Shown here piece by piece: positions 1-8,874 of a DNA stretch of 64,000 nucleotides. A program made the translations under genes and the position numbers. Source of the DNA: Microbacterium sp. JZ31. Its GTDB lineage: Bacteria > Actinomycetota > Actinomycetes > Actinomycetales > Microbacteriaceae. The notes below the pieces were generated by a model. The model was not told where the DNA came from and searched no databases. It was given only the letters and a program-made list of their open reading frames with translations. The first letter of the stretch is position 1. Every line of letters begins with the position of its first letter. Location: contig NZ_CP017661.1 in NCBI RefSeq assembly GCF_016805985.1, forward strand, positions 2,356,001 through 2,420,000, given 5' to 3'.

Positions 1-144
1 TGCGGGTGCATGATGTCCGGTAGCGGACCGGGCCCCCGACCGATTCGACGTCCCGAATCCCGTCCTACCCTGATATCGAGGCCCCCCCAATGCCTTTCAC
101 CCGCACTACTCTGGCGCGCCTGCACGTGGTTGCGCATCGTCCGC

Positions 145-1737
145 TCACACCCGAGATCCGTCGCCGCGGTCGACGAGCTGAAGCGCGGCTCTGGTCGCCT
201 TCCGTGACCGTGAGACCGGCCCTCCGTCTGCTGTTGCCGTAGGAGCCGAAAGGGGCTGCGGCCCCAGCTCCGCAGCGATCAGGCCTGCGACGAACGGCGC
301 GGCGAACGACGTGCCGCTCCAGGTCGCGAATCCCCCGCGGTAGTCCTCGCCGGCGATCGTCAGACGACGGCGATCGTAGAGGTCCTCCCGCGATGAGGCC
401 TGACGGCCGCCCTCGAAGGCGGGCATGCAGCTCACGACAGCGGCGCCGAGCGCGTATGCGCGCACCCACGGGCCGACGTTGGAGAACAGCGCGACCGACA
501 TCGCGCCTGGATTCAGCGCACCCACTGAGGTGTGCTCCGCCAAGTCATCCGGTGCAATCCCGTTGTCTGCGCCCGGCCATGGCCAGAGCGACGCGGGGAA
601 GCTCGGTCGATCGATCGCGTCATTGCCCGCAGAACAGACCACCGCGACCCCGAGCTCGCGCGCGCTGCGCAGCAGCTCGTAGAGCGTGCGCGAGTACAGT
701 CCATCCTCCGGCGTCTCGTGGTAGTACCCCAGCGACAGGTTCAGCACATCGATCGCCATGCCGCCGGCCTGGCCGACGGCATGGCGACGGACAAGTTCGA
801 TCACCTCCGAGAGGGTCCGGATCAGCAGGCTCTCCTCGACGAGGCCGAGCGCGTCGGCGAGTCGGACGGACACGATGTCCGCGTCGGGCGCGATCTGACG
901 GACCACTCCGGCGATGAAGGTGCCATGGCCGGCGACCGGATCGATCTCGCCGTCGAGCTGCCCGTAGAGATCGCCGAACCGCTCGGGATCCGCCGCATCC
1001 GTCAATCCGATCGGGACGCCGTCGAGATCGAGCTTTCGGGTCACGATGTCATCCGGCAGCCACTCATGCACACCACAGCCGGTGTCCAGCACAGCCACCA
1101 CTGGGCGGCGCTTTCCCTTCTTGAGCTCCGCCGAGCGCGCCGGAGCGGCGCCGAGCCTCGTGATCGGCTGACGCCCACCCCATCCCGGCTCGGCGTACTC
1201 ATCGGCGCCGAAGGGGTTCGTGCGCGTGAAGGGATTCGTGCGCGTGAACGGGTTGGTCCGAGTGAACGGGTTGACGCCGACCGGATCGATCGCCAGCACG
1301 TGATCCAGGCCCACCCCCTCGAGCCTGGTCTTCTTCAGCCGGCGCGTGCGCTGCAGCAGTCGCCAGGCATCGGGTGCGAGCGGAGAGTCGGCATCCGGCG
1401 CCTCGCCGGGGGCGACGACGCGCACGCGGGTGACGCCCGGCACGCCCGGCAGCAGCGGCTGCGGCTCTGCGTCGAATCCGCGCAGAGGGCGGCCGCGCAG
1501 GTCCTCGGGCTCGATGCGCCAGCCGAACGTCGCGGCGACCTCGTCGAGGTCGCGGAGGTGCTCCTCGCGGAGCTTCCGGTCGCTCGAGACCAGCAGACGA
1601 TCCGGCACGTACACGGTGGGGAACGCCTGGATGCCCGGCACAGGCTCGACGGTCGGGTCGAGCGTGCGCCCCCTCGGCACCGATCCGGCTGCGCGATCGC
1701 GCCAGGTCCAGTTCTCGGGCTGCGATGAGTCGACCAT
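145..1737 (-). CDS. S8 (subtilisin-like) serine peptidase, no signal peptide
   Basis: 530-residue subtilase. The catalytic triad is readable: Asp218 in VAVLDTG, His271 in GHGTF and Ser477 in GTSFAAP, with oxyanion-hole Asn372 in SAGND. There is no signal peptide or membrane segment, so the protease is probably cytoplasmic, unlike most secreted subtilases. The first ~200 residues are not a recognisable I9 propeptide; they end in three perfect NPFTRT hexapeptides plus a partial fourth (residues 156-176) just before the catalytic domain, perhaps a flexible linker or self-cleavage segment (inference). It follows a sigma factor and a small unknown protein on the same strand, so it is probably the effector of that cassette. 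The family call is firm; the substrate is unknown. Confidence 0.9.
   Translation of the reverse strand: MVDSSQPENWTWRDRAAGSVPRGRTLDPTVEPVPGIQAFPTVYVPDRLLVSSDRKLREEHLRDLDEVAATFGWRIEPEDLRGRPLRGFDAEPQPLLPGVPGVTRVRVVAPGEAPDADSPLAPDAWRLLQRTRRLKKTRLEGVGLDHVLAIDPVGVNPFTRTNPFTRTNPFTRTNPFGADEYAEPGWGGRQPITRLGAAPARSAELKKGKRRPVVAVLDTGCGVHEWLPDDIVTRKLDLDGVPIGLTDAADPERFGDLYGQLDGEIDPVAGHGTFIAGVVRQIAPDADIVSVRLADALGLVEESLLIRTLSEVIELVRRHAVGQAGGMAIDVLNLSLGYYHETPEDGLYSRTLYELLRSARELGVAVVCSAGNDAIDRPSFPASLWPWPGADNGIAPDDLAEHTSVGALNPGAMSVALFSNVGPWVRAYALGAAVVSCMPAFEGGRQASSREDLYDRRRLTIAGEDYRGGFATWSGTSFAAPFVAGLIAAELGPQPLSAPTATADGGPVSRSRKATRAALQLVDRGDGSRV
1210..1272 (-). repeat. 18-bp tandem repeat inside the S8 peptidase gene
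   Basis: Three perfect and one partial copies of an 18-bp unit encode NPFTRT. The copies differ at synonymous positions, so the peptide repeat looks conserved rather than freshly duplicated. It lies between the N-terminal region and the catalytic domain. Confidence 0.85.
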
Positions 1738-1815
1738 GAGTCACCTCTCTGCGCGGCGGGGGCCGCGCTCGACCTCACGGCGGCGTGGGGGCGCCGCCGT
1801 CGTGCCGAGAGAGGA

Positions 1816-2298
1816 TCACACTTCGAACTGCGGTGTGATGAACTCTCTCAGCGCTCCGTCCATCCGGACGATCAGACGCACGGCCGACAGGCCGGGCGAC
1901 ACTTCGTCGAACGCGAACCGGCCCTCGTCGTTGAGCGCCGCCGCCCACTCGCGCGCCCCCTGGGACAGACGCGCGGCGAGCACCGCGGGTGCGGACCAGC
2001 CGTCCACGCGACGGCTTCCCGACTCGGTCGCCGACACGTGCAGCAGCACGCTCGTCGTGTCGTCGCTGAACTGAAGGGTCAGCCGCTCCTGCTCGGTGCG
2101 CACGGCGGCCCGCTCGGCCGACACCTCGGTGAGCAGCGCGTACTCGCGCGACAGATCGTCGACGGCCACTGCGGCGATCATCCGCTCGACGAGGTCGGAG
2201 GGAGGGACGTCCACCCGTTCCCACATGCGCTTGAGCGCCGCGAGCGTCTCGCGGTCCTGCTCCTCTTCGTTCCAAGGCGACGTGTCGTCCACGATCAT
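1816..2298 (-). CDS. Hypothetical protein of the sigma factor/protease cassette
   Basis: 160 residues, soluble, acidic, no signal peptide. The first ~60 residues look helical and begin MIVDDTSPWNEEEQD; the second half looks beta-rich and ends in a segment like the carboxypeptidase-regulatory or transthyretin-like beta sandwich found in similar small actinobacterial proteins (resemblance from memory, not searched). The start is the ATG overlapping the sigma-factor stop as ATGA, with GAGGAA a few bases upstream, so translation is probably coupled. Its place between an ECF sigma factor and a protease suggests a regulator or adaptor, possibly acting on the sigma factor, but no anti-sigma motif (zinc HxxxCxxC or transmembrane helix) is present. 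Function unknown. Confidence 0.75.
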   Translation of the reverse strand: MIVDDTSPWNEEEQDRETLAALKRMWERVDVPPSDLVERMIAAVAVDDLSREYALLTEVSAERAAVRTEQERLTLQFSDDTTSVLLHVSATESGSRRVDGWSAPAVLAARLSQGAREWAAALNDEGRFAFDEVSPGLSAVRLIVRMDGALREFITPQFEV

Positions 2299-2909
2299 GA
2301 TCTTCCTCGCTCGATCCCGTCCGGGCCATCGAGCCGTGCACGCAGCTTGCCCAGGCAGCGCTGCCTGGTGGGTCCGATGCTTCCGATCGGCATGTGGAGA
2401 TCGTTCGCGATCCGGCGGTAGTCCGGTCGGTCGTCGAATGCCACGATCCGCAGCAGCCGTCGGCACCGCTCGTCGAGTGTCCCGACCGCCTCCCACAGGC
2501 GCTGCGCCTCGAGCTGACCCACGGCCTGGTCCTCGGCCGTCGCGCTCGGCGGCATGCGCAGCTCGAGCGCCTCGTCCTCCGTCGGGTCGGCACGCGTGTC
2601 GACCTTCGACGCGCGCCACGCCTCCCGGCGGGCGGTCATCGTCAGCCACGCCGATACGGCCTCGGGATCCTGGATCGAATCGTGCTTGCGCACGAACGCG
2701 AGCCACGTCGCCTGCACCACGTCCTCGGCGGTCTCGCGTCGCAGCCCGTAGGCGCGCACGACATGCCACAGCACGGGGCTCAGCAGGCGCACGAGGTCAT
2801 CGAGCGAGCGGCTCTGGCCCGTGTCGCGCCAGCGCACGAACAGGTCGGCCGCGAGCCGCCAGCGGGCGCGTCCGTCGCCGGTGTCTTCGTCGCCGGGTGC
2901 CTCTGGCAC
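2295..2909 (-). CDS. ECF-type RNA polymerase sigma factor
   Basis: About 204 residues from a GTG at 2909. The sigma-70 region 2 segment includes RRETAEDVVQATWLAFVRKH, and the region 4 helix-turn-helix segment begins LDERCRRLLRIVAF. No -10/-35 target can be inferred. The open frame extends to a TTG at 3029 (244 residues), but no start has a convincing ribosome site and the upstream residues look non-coding, so the start is uncertain. It is followed by the 160-residue protein with an ATGA overlap and then by the S8 peptidase. Sigma factors of this sort, grouped with small beta-sandwich proteins, subtilases and CHAT/TPR proteins, recur in Actinobacteria (general recollection), which hints at a stress or conflict response. 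Confidence 0.8.
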   Translation of the reverse strand: MPEAPGDEDTGDGRARWRLAADLFVRWRDTGQSRSLDDLVRLLSPVLWHVVRAYGLRRETAEDVVQATWLAFVRKHDSIQDPEAVSAWLTMTARREAWRASKVDTRADPTEDEALELRMPPSATAEDQAVGQLEAQRLWEAVGTLDERCRRLLRIVAFDDRPDYRRIANDLHMPIGSIGPTRQRCLGKLRARLDGPDGIERGRS

Positions 2910-3095
2910 CTTTGCCGCCGCGCGGGGGACGCAAGCGGTGTGGCATCCGGTTCCGGGGTACCGGGACGCCTCGGCGGAGGCATGTCCTCCACCCGCCACA
3001 TTGTGCCGACACGCCGAGGGGCCGCACAAGCGATGCCACCATAATTTTCGCTCAAGCGTGACGTACTCCCGATCACTGGCGCACCGCGCAGGACC

Positions 3096-4892
3096 TTATC
3101 CGCAGCCTCCTCCCGTGACAGCTACCGGGGCCTCGCCGACGAGCGGCGTGTGAAGCAGCGCGGGCGTCGCGCCAGGCTCCCCGGCGAAGCGGAACTCGAC
3201 GGTCGCCGATGCACCCGGCGGCAGCGTGACGCGCACCGCCGCACCGGGGCGGCCGACGACGGTGGCCGCACTCCACGCGGCGGGAGCACCGTCGATCCAC
3301 GCGCCCTCCGCCACGGCGCCGGGCAGCGCGAGCGCAGTCAGGCGCAGGCCGATGTCCTCGCGCGCGAAGCCGCCGAAGGCCGGGAACGCCCGCCAGGGCA
3401 GCTCGACCCCGGGCTCCACCTCGCTGCGCAGCTCTGCCCGGAGCATGATCGATACGCGTCGGTCGGGCCGGCACTCGGCGACGAGGGAGAGCGAGGCGTC
3501 CAGGTACGCGTCGAGCTTGCCGCCGGTCAGGTCGTCGAACAGCAGCGCGTGTGCATCCTGCTGGTCCATGCGGGCGGCGAGACCCGCGACGGACGTCCGA
3601 GCGATCACGGCCTGCTCCGCGGGATGCGCGCTCCAGACGGCGAGCCGGCCCTGGTCGGCGAGCGGCGCCAGGTGGAACGCCATGCCCGGCACCTCCGCCG
3701 GACGCGCGAGCGCCGCCGTGAACACCGCCTCCGTCACGGCGCGGAAGTAGGCCGACTGCGCATCGTGTTCGCGCTCCAGGTACGGGCGGCGCAGCAGCGT
3801 GTCGACGACCTGCTCGGCCCGCAGCTCGTCACCCTCGACCGAGACGGGACCCGTCACGTTCAGCAGCGGTTCGAGCACCAGCGGGTCGATCGCCACCACG
3901 GCGTCGACCTCCTCGCCGCGCGCCTGCCGCCACCACGATCTCGCGAGCTCGGCGGACAGCGCGAAGTCGGGCGTCGCGGTGATGTTCTGGACGAACCGGC
4001 CGATGCCGTCGTCCGCGCGCGCCGACGCGTCCGCCGGAATGGCAGCCATGGGCTCGTCCGCGGGCGGGAACGCCGCGCTGTCGGCCTGGTCGATCAGCTG
4101 CACGACGCCGTCGTCGGCGCGCAGCGCGATGAACGTCCCGGTGATGCCGCCGGCCGCGCGCAGCTCCGCCGGGTTCTGCAGCATCAGCAGCACGGTGCGC
4201 GGCGCATCGGCCCCCAGCATGGGCGGCACCACCGCCGCCGTCGCCTGCATCGCCTCCAGTGCGGGCCCGACGCGCTGGATCATGTCGTCGAGCAGCCGCA
4301 GCGCCGAGGCGACGGGTCCCACGAGCTGCGTGCGATCCACGTCGGACAGCGCCCCGCGGGCACCGCCGATCGCGGCCACGGCGCGGTCGAGGGGGACGAC
4401 GAGCGCGCGGACGGCGTCGACGTCGACGCCCCTCGGCTTCGCGCTCGCGAGCACGCCGGATGAGGCGTCGAGCACGTCGCGGCCCGCCGCCGTCAGCCGC
4501 GCCAGCTCCCCCGCGCCTACCCGGGCGGCCCGCAGCTGAGCGCCCGCGTACGGCACGTGCTCGGCGACGAGCCACACCGGATCCGACGTCAGCGACGCCA
4601 GCGTCGAAGCGTGCCCGGCGAGCGCCCCCGCGTCGCCGGACACGCGGTCCAGGAAGGACGCCGCGTGCGCCGCGTCCGACGACGCCGCGTCGAGCGTCGC
4701 CTCGAAGCGGTCGGCGGCCGCGCGCAAAGCGCTCGCCTCGCCGACGGCCAGTGCACCCCGCACGGCGAGCCATGCGCCGGCGGCGAACAGCAGCACCCCC
4801 GCACCGAGCAGCACGCGCACCGTGATGCGCCGCCAGCGCGGCTTGCGCACGCGAGGCGTCGCCGCCGCGCTGCCGCCCGCTCGTCGGAACAT
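3096..4892 (-). CDS. DUF4012 membrane-anchored protein
   Basis: 598 residues. A basic N-terminus (MFRRAGG...) precedes one transmembrane helix at about residues 25-47, and the rest is probably outside the membrane. The segments HVPYAGAQLRAARVGAGEL and LMLQNPAELRAAGGITGTF are typical of DUF4012, a family of surface or exopolysaccharide-associated proteins in Actinobacteria with no proven activity. The ATG overlaps the stop of the upstream LAxTG gene as TGATG, so the two are coupled and may act together at the cell surface. The protein ends in a Gly/Cys tail. Function unknown beyond the family. Confidence 0.85.
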   Translation of the reverse strand: MFRRAGGSAAATPRVRKPRWRRITVRVLLGAGVLLFAAGAWLAVRGALAVGEASALRAAADRFEATLDAASSDAAHAASFLDRVSGDAGALAGHASTLASLTSDPVWLVAEHVPYAGAQLRAARVGAGELARLTAAGRDVLDASSGVLASAKPRGVDVDAVRALVVPLDRAVAAIGGARGALSDVDRTQLVGPVASALRLLDDMIQRVGPALEAMQATAAVVPPMLGADAPRTVLLMLQNPAELRAAGGITGTFIALRADDGVVQLIDQADSAAFPPADEPMAAIPADASARADDGIGRFVQNITATPDFALSAELARSWWRQARGEEVDAVVAIDPLVLEPLLNVTGPVSVEGDELRAEQVVDTLLRRPYLEREHDAQSAYFRAVTEAVFTAALARPAEVPGMAFHLAPLADQGRLAVWSAHPAEQAVIARTSVAGLAARMDQQDAHALLFDDLTGGKLDAYLDASLSLVAECRPDRRVSIMLRAELRSEVEPGVELPWRAFPAFGGFAREDIGLRLTALALPGAVAEGAWIDGAPAAWSAATVVGRPGAAVRVTLPPGASATVEFRFAGEPGATPALLHTPLVGEAPVAVTGGGCG

Positions 4893-5557
4893 CAGACCTT
4901 CGGCCGGCGCCGCGCGGTCGCGAACGCGAGCCCGCCCGTGAGCATGCCCGCGCCCAGCAGCAGCGGGGCGACGATCTCGGGACCCGTCACGGCCAGTGCG
5001 GGAGGATCTCCGGCGACCGCGGCCGCCGCGGACCCCGCCACGGAGCCGGCAGGGCCGACCGCGCAGAAGGGCGTCGCCGGCGGGTAGGACACCGCGACCG
5101 GCACCTCGGGGTTGACCACCAGCGTGATGGCGGCGCCCGCGCGCGTCCATCCGAGGTCGTCCTCTCCCACATCCACCCATTCACCGTCCCGGCGCACCCA
5201 TCCGGGCCAGTCGGTGCCCTGCCCGGATGCGTCGACAGCGGCGGCGGGCCACAGCACGCGCCCCGCGAGCCGTCCGTCGTCACCGAGCGCGCCGAGCGCG
5301 ACCTCGTGACGCAGAGCGCCCTTCTCGAACACGAGCGTGACCTCGCTCGACGCCGCCCGGCCATCCGGATCGACGCGCGTCACGTCGTAGACGACGTAGG
5401 GCGCATCGTTCACGCACTCGCCGTACGCGCTGGCGTTGAGCGACGGCTCGGCGGGCTGCTCGGGTGCGTACACCTCGTCCACTCCGGTCGCCGCGGTCGC
5501 CGCGGTCGCGCCGAGCGCGAGCGCCACGGCCGCACCGGCCCATATCCCCTGCAGCAT
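4892..5557 (-). CDS. Secreted protein with LAxTG sortase sorting signal
   Basis: 221 residues. The ATG at 5557 follows a GAGAGGA-type ribosome site and starts a signal peptide (MLQGIWAGAAVALALGATAA). The mature part is rich in small and acidic residues and matches no family I recognise; two cysteines (in GECVND and TPFCAVG) could form a disulfide. The C-terminus is a full sorting signal: LAVTG at residues 188-192, a hydrophobic helix, then a basic ARRRPKV tail. LAxTG is the known motif of class E sortases in high-GC Gram-positives, so the product is probably linked to peptidoglycan. No sortase lies in the window. It is translationally coupled to the DUF4012 gene. Confidence 0.8.
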   Translation of the reverse strand: MLQGIWAGAAVALALGATAATAATGVDEVYAPEQPAEPSLNASAYGECVNDAPYVVYDVTRVDPDGRAASSEVTLVFEKGALRHEVALGALGDDGRLAGRVLWPAAAVDASGQGTDWPGWVRRDGEWVDVGEDDLGWTRAGAAITLVVNPEVPVAVSYPPATPFCAVGPAGSVAGSAAAAVAGDPPALAVTGPEIVAPLLLGAGMLTGGLAFATARRRPKV

Positions 5558-5612
5558 GAGCTCTCGTCCTCTCCCCTCCCGCACGCACGGGAGCCTCGTC
5601 CTGCACGAGCGA

Positions 5613-5646
5613 CCGCCCCGGCTCCTGATACACGGAGCCGGGGCGG
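5613..5646 (-). terminator. Probable terminator after prfA
   Basis: A perfect 13-bp GC-rich stem (CCGCCCCGGCTCC with its complement) and an 8-nt loop sit just past the prfA stop. There is no clear U-tract, as is common in high-GC actinobacteria. It separates the rho-prfA transcript from the LAxTG/DUF4012 pair. Confidence 0.7.
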
Positions 5647-5667
5647 CGGGGTGAGGGTCGGGATGGA

Positions 5668-6750
5668 CTACGCGGCGGTGTCGCCCAGGGCGGCGAGGCG
5701 CTCGGCCTCGTCCGCTTCGATGCACGACTGCAGGATCGGCTCGAGCGCGCCGTCCATGACCTGGTCGAGGTTGTACGCCTTGTAGCCGGTGCGGTGGTCT
5801 GCGATGCGGTTCTCGGGGAAGTTGTAGGTGCGGATGCGCTCGGAGCGGTCCATGCCGCGGATCTGCGACTTGCGGGCGTCGGCCGCTGCCGCGTCCAGCT
5901 GCTCCTGCTGGCGCGCCAGCAGACGTGCGCGCAGCACGCGCATCGCGGCCTCACGGTTCTGCAGCTGCGACTTCTCGTTCTGCATCGACACGACGATCCC
6001 GGTCGGCACGTGCGTGATGCGCACGGCCGAGTCGGTCGTGTTGACCGACTGCCCGCCAGGCCCGGACGAGCGGAACACGTCGATCTTCAGATCGTTCTGA
6101 TCGATCTGGATCTCCTCCGGCTCGTCGACCTCGGGGAACACCAGCACGCCGGTCGTCGACGTGTGGATGCGCCCCTGCGACTCGGTGGCCGGCACACGCT
6201 GCACGCGATGCACGCCGCCCTCGTACTTCAGGTGCGCCCACACGCCCTGGGCGGGATCCGCGGAGGAGCCCTTGATCGCGACCTGGACGTCCTTGTACCC
6301 GCCGAGGTCGGATTCGTTCCGCTCCAGCAGCTCGGTCTTCCACCCCTTGGAGGCGGCGTACTGCGTGTACATGCGCAGCAGGTCGGCGGCGAACAGCGCG
6401 CTCTCGGCGCCGCCCTCACCGGCCTTGATCTCCATGATCACGTCGCGCGCGTCATCCGGATCGCGCGGGATCAGCAGGCGCCGCAGGCGCTCCTGCGCCT
6501 GCGCGCGCTTCTCCTCCAGTGTGGGGATCTCGGCGGCGAACGCCTCGTCCTCCCGCGCGAGCTCGCGGGCGGCCTCGAGGTCGTCGCCCGCGGCCGTCCA
6601 CGCCTCATGCGCCGCGACGATCCGGCTCAGCTCGGCGTAGCGGCGGTTGACGCGCTTTGCGCGCGCGGCGTCGGCGTGCACCGCCGGGTCGGAGAGCTCC
6701 TCCTGCACCCGGCGGTGCTCGTCGATCAGCGCGTCGACGGATTCGAACAC
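5668..6750 (-). CDS. prfA: Peptide chain release factor 1
   Basis: 360 residues, normal RF1 length. It recognises UAA and UAG stop codons and triggers peptide release on the ribosome. The GGQ catalytic motif is at residues 232-234 ([10 protein letters not shown]) and the RF1-type stop-codon tripeptide PAT at 187-189. It begins 4 bases after the rho stop, so the two are co-transcribed. In many actinobacteria rpmE lies between rho and prfA, and prmC (which methylates the GGQ glutamine) follows prfA; neither is present here, and prfA is followed by a terminator and unrelated surface genes. Confidence 0.98.
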   Translation of the reverse strand: MFESVDALIDEHRRVQEELSDPAVHADAARAKRVNRRYAELSRIVAAHEAWTAAGDDLEAARELAREDEAFAAEIPTLEEKRAQAQERLRRLLIPRDPDDARDVIMEIKAGEGGAESALFAADLLRMYTQYAASKGWKTELLERNESDLGGYKDVQVAIKGSSADPAQGVWAHLKYEGGVHRVQRVPATESQGRIHTSTTGVLVFPEVDEPEEIQIDQNDLKIDVFRSSGPGGQSVNTTDSAVRITHVPTGIVVSMQNEKSQLQNREAAMRVLRARLLARQQEQLDAAAADARKSQIRGMDRSERIRTYNFPENRIADHRTGYKAYNLDQVMDGALEPILQSCIEADEAERLAALGDTAA

Positions 6751-6754
6751 GCGC

Positions 6755-8710
6755 TCAGCGGATGTCGTTCTCGTGACCCGACGAACGACCGCCCACGGAC
6801 ATCTGGGCGTTCTTCATCTGCACGAGGAACTCGACGTTCGAGGACGTCTCCTTGAGCTTGTCCAGGACGACGGCGAGAGCCTGCTCGGGCGACAGCCCGG
6901 CGAGCGCGCGGCGCAGCTTCCAGGTGATCTTCACCTCGTCGCCCGAGAGCAGCATCTCCTCGCGGCGCGTGGACGACGCGTTGACGTCGACGGCCGGGAA
7001 GATGCGCTTGTCGGCGAGCTGACGCGACAGGCGCAGCTCCATGTTGCCGGTGCCCTTAAACTCCTCGAAGATGACCTCGTCCATCTTGGATCCGGTCTCC
7101 ACGAGCGCGGTCGCGAGGATCGTGAGCGATCCGCCGTTCTCGATGTTGCGCGCGGCGCCGAAGAAGCGCTTGGGCGGGTACAGCGCGGACGCGTCCACGC
7201 CGCCGGACAGCACGCGTCCCGACGTCGGGGCCGACACGTTGTAGGCGCGGCCCAGGCGGGTGATGGAGTCGAGCAGCACGACGACGTCGCGACCGAGCTC
7301 CACGAGGCGCTTGGCGCGCTCGATCGCGAGCTCGGCGACCGTCGTGTGGTCTTCCGCCGGGCGGTCGAAGGTCGAGGCGATGACCTCGCCCTTGACCGTG
7401 CGCTGCATGTCGGTGACCTCCTCGGGGCGCTCGTCGACGAGCACGACCATGAGGTGGGCCTCGGGGTTGTTCTGCGCGATCGCGTTCGCGATCTGCTGCA
7501 GCACGATCGTCTTGCCGGCCTTCGGGGGCGCGACGATCAGGCCGCGCTGACCCTTGCCGATCGGGGCGACGAGGTCGATGATGCGCTGCGTCAGCTTCTC
7601 GGGCGCGGTCTCGAGGCGCAGGCGCTCCTGCGGGTACAGCGGCGTGAGCTTGGAGAACTCGACGCGAGTGGCCGCGTCCTCGACCGACAGGCCGTTGATC
7701 GAGTCGACCTTGACCAGCGCGTTGTACTTCTGGCGGCCCTGCTGCTCGCCCTCGCGCGGCTGCTTGATGGCGCCGACGACGGCGTCGCCCTTGCGCAGGT
7801 TGTACTTCTTCACCTGGCCGAGCGAGACGTAGACGTCCTGCTGGCCCGGGAGGTAGCCGGTCGTGCGCACGAACGCGTAGTTGTCGAGGACGTCGAGGAC
7901 GCCCGCGATCGGGATGAGGACGTCGTCCTCGGTGATCTCGGTCTCGAACTCGTCGCCGGTCTGGTTTCCGCCGCGGCGCTTGTTGCGGCCGTTGCGCGCG
8001 TTGCGACCGCCCGCCTCGCCGGACAGGCGTGCGTCGTCGTCCGACTCGGGAGCCTGCGCCTGCGCGTTCTGGCCGCCCTGGTTCTGGCCGCCCTGGTTCT
8101 GGCCGCCCTCGGCACGGTCGCCCTTGTTGCGGTTGCGGCTGCGGCTGCGGCTGCGGCTGCGGCGGCCGGTGCCCTCCTGCGCGGCGCCTTCGGCGTCCGC
8201 GCCGTCCTGCGACTCTCCCTCGGCGGGCGCCGCGTCCTCGGCCGGCGCCTCGGCGGGGGCGTCCGCGGCCGCGGGCTCGGTCTGTGCCTCGGCGGGGGTC
8301 TCGGTCTGCGCCTCGGCGGGGGTCTCGGTCTGCGTCTCGGCGGGGGTCTCAGCCTCCGGCTCGGCGGGGGCCGGGGCAGCCTCCTCGGCCGGGGCCTCGG
8401 CCGGCGCGGCCTTGGGCGCGCGCTTGCGCGGCGCGCGCTTGGGCTTCTCGGCGGGCGCGGCCTCCTCGGTCGGCGCGGCCTCGGCGGCCGGCGCCGCGTC
8501 GGGCGTCTCCGCCGCGGGCGCCTCGGCCTGCGCCGCGTCGGCGGCCGCCGCCTTGGCGGAGGACGACGTGGCGCGGCGGGGGGCGCGCTTGCGCGGCGCC
8601 TTCGCCGGCGCCTCGTCGGCCTGGGTCGGGGCCGCCTCGGCGGCCGTGTCGGCGGGCTGCGCGCTGGTCACAGCGGCGGCCTCATCCTGGATCTCGGAGA
8701 TGGTCTCCAC
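6755..8710 (-). CDS. rho: Transcription termination factor Rho
   Basis: 651 residues from the GTG at 8710, chosen because GAGGAG lies 5 bases upstream; an ATG 11 codons earlier lacks such a site. Residues 1-255 are low-complexity: Ala/Glu/Pro/Lys, then an Arg/Ser block and GGQN repeats. The cold-shock-like RNA-binding domain starts near 265 ([20 protein letters not shown]), and the ATPase has a Walker A at about 393-401 (APPKAGKT). Rho is the hexameric RNA helicase that ends transcripts. Long disordered inserts are typical of actinobacterial Rho, but I see no N-terminal Rho_N helical domain (the LxELxALA type) even upstream of the start. prfA follows directly. Confidence 0.97.
   Translation of the reverse strand: METISEIQDEAAAVTSAQPADTAAEAAPTQADEAPAKAPRKRAPRRATSSSAKAAAADAAQAEAPAAETPDAAPAAEAAPTEEAAPAEKPKRAPRKRAPKAAPAEAPAEEAAPAPAEPEAETPAETQTETPAEAQTETPAEAQTEPAAADAPAEAPAEDAAPAEGESQDGADAEGAAQEGTGRRSRSRSRSRNRNKGDRAEGGQNQGGQNQGGQNAQAQAPESDDDARLSGEAGGRNARNGRNKRRGGNQTGDEFETEITEDDVLIPIAGVLDVLDNYAFVRTTGYLPGQQDVYVSLGQVKKYNLRKGDAVVGAIKQPREGEQQGRQKYNALVKVDSINGLSVEDAATRVEFSKLTPLYPQERLRLETAPEKLTQRIIDLVAPIGKGQRGLIVAPPKAGKTIVLQQIANAIAQNNPEAHLMVVLVDERPEEVTDMQRTVKGEVIASTFDRPAEDHTTVAELAIERAKRLVELGRDVVVLLDSITRLGRAYNVSAPTSGRVLSGGVDASALYPPKRFFGAARNIENGGSLTILATALVETGSKMDEVIFEEFKGTGNMELRLSRQLADKRIFPAVDVNASSTRREEMLLSGDEVKITWKLRRALAGLSPEQALAVVLDKLKETSSNVEFLVQMKNAQMSVGGRSSGHENDIR
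8281..8352 (-). repeat. 24-bp tandem repeat in rho
   Basis: Three near-identical 24-bp units encode the octapeptide TPAEAQTE (one with T for A) in the disordered N-terminal extension of Rho. The unit is a whole number of codons, so copy-number change would keep the frame. Confidence 0.8.
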
Positions 8711-8874
8711 GAGTGCTCCTCTGGAACGGGTGATGGTGCCCATGCACTTTCGGGTGACGCGTGCGGACACGCGACGGTCGCCCAGGCGCTCGAGCGCAGG
8801 CTGCTCAGATGAACAAGCTGCGCAGAAAGCTGGTCGGGGACCTGTGCGGGGCTTCGCAGATTGCGAGCCGGTGG

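Noticed and set aside
1..137. Minus-strand frame from ATG at 137 running off the window start
   Set aside because: Open but only 45 codons, Arg/Gly-rich, no ribosome site and no recognisable motif; a real downstream gene cannot be shown.
6647..8812. Plus-strand frame of 721 codons across prfA/rho
   Set aside because: It is antisense to rho with its Walker A and RNA-binding domain; the long open frame reflects high GC and low-complexity coding.
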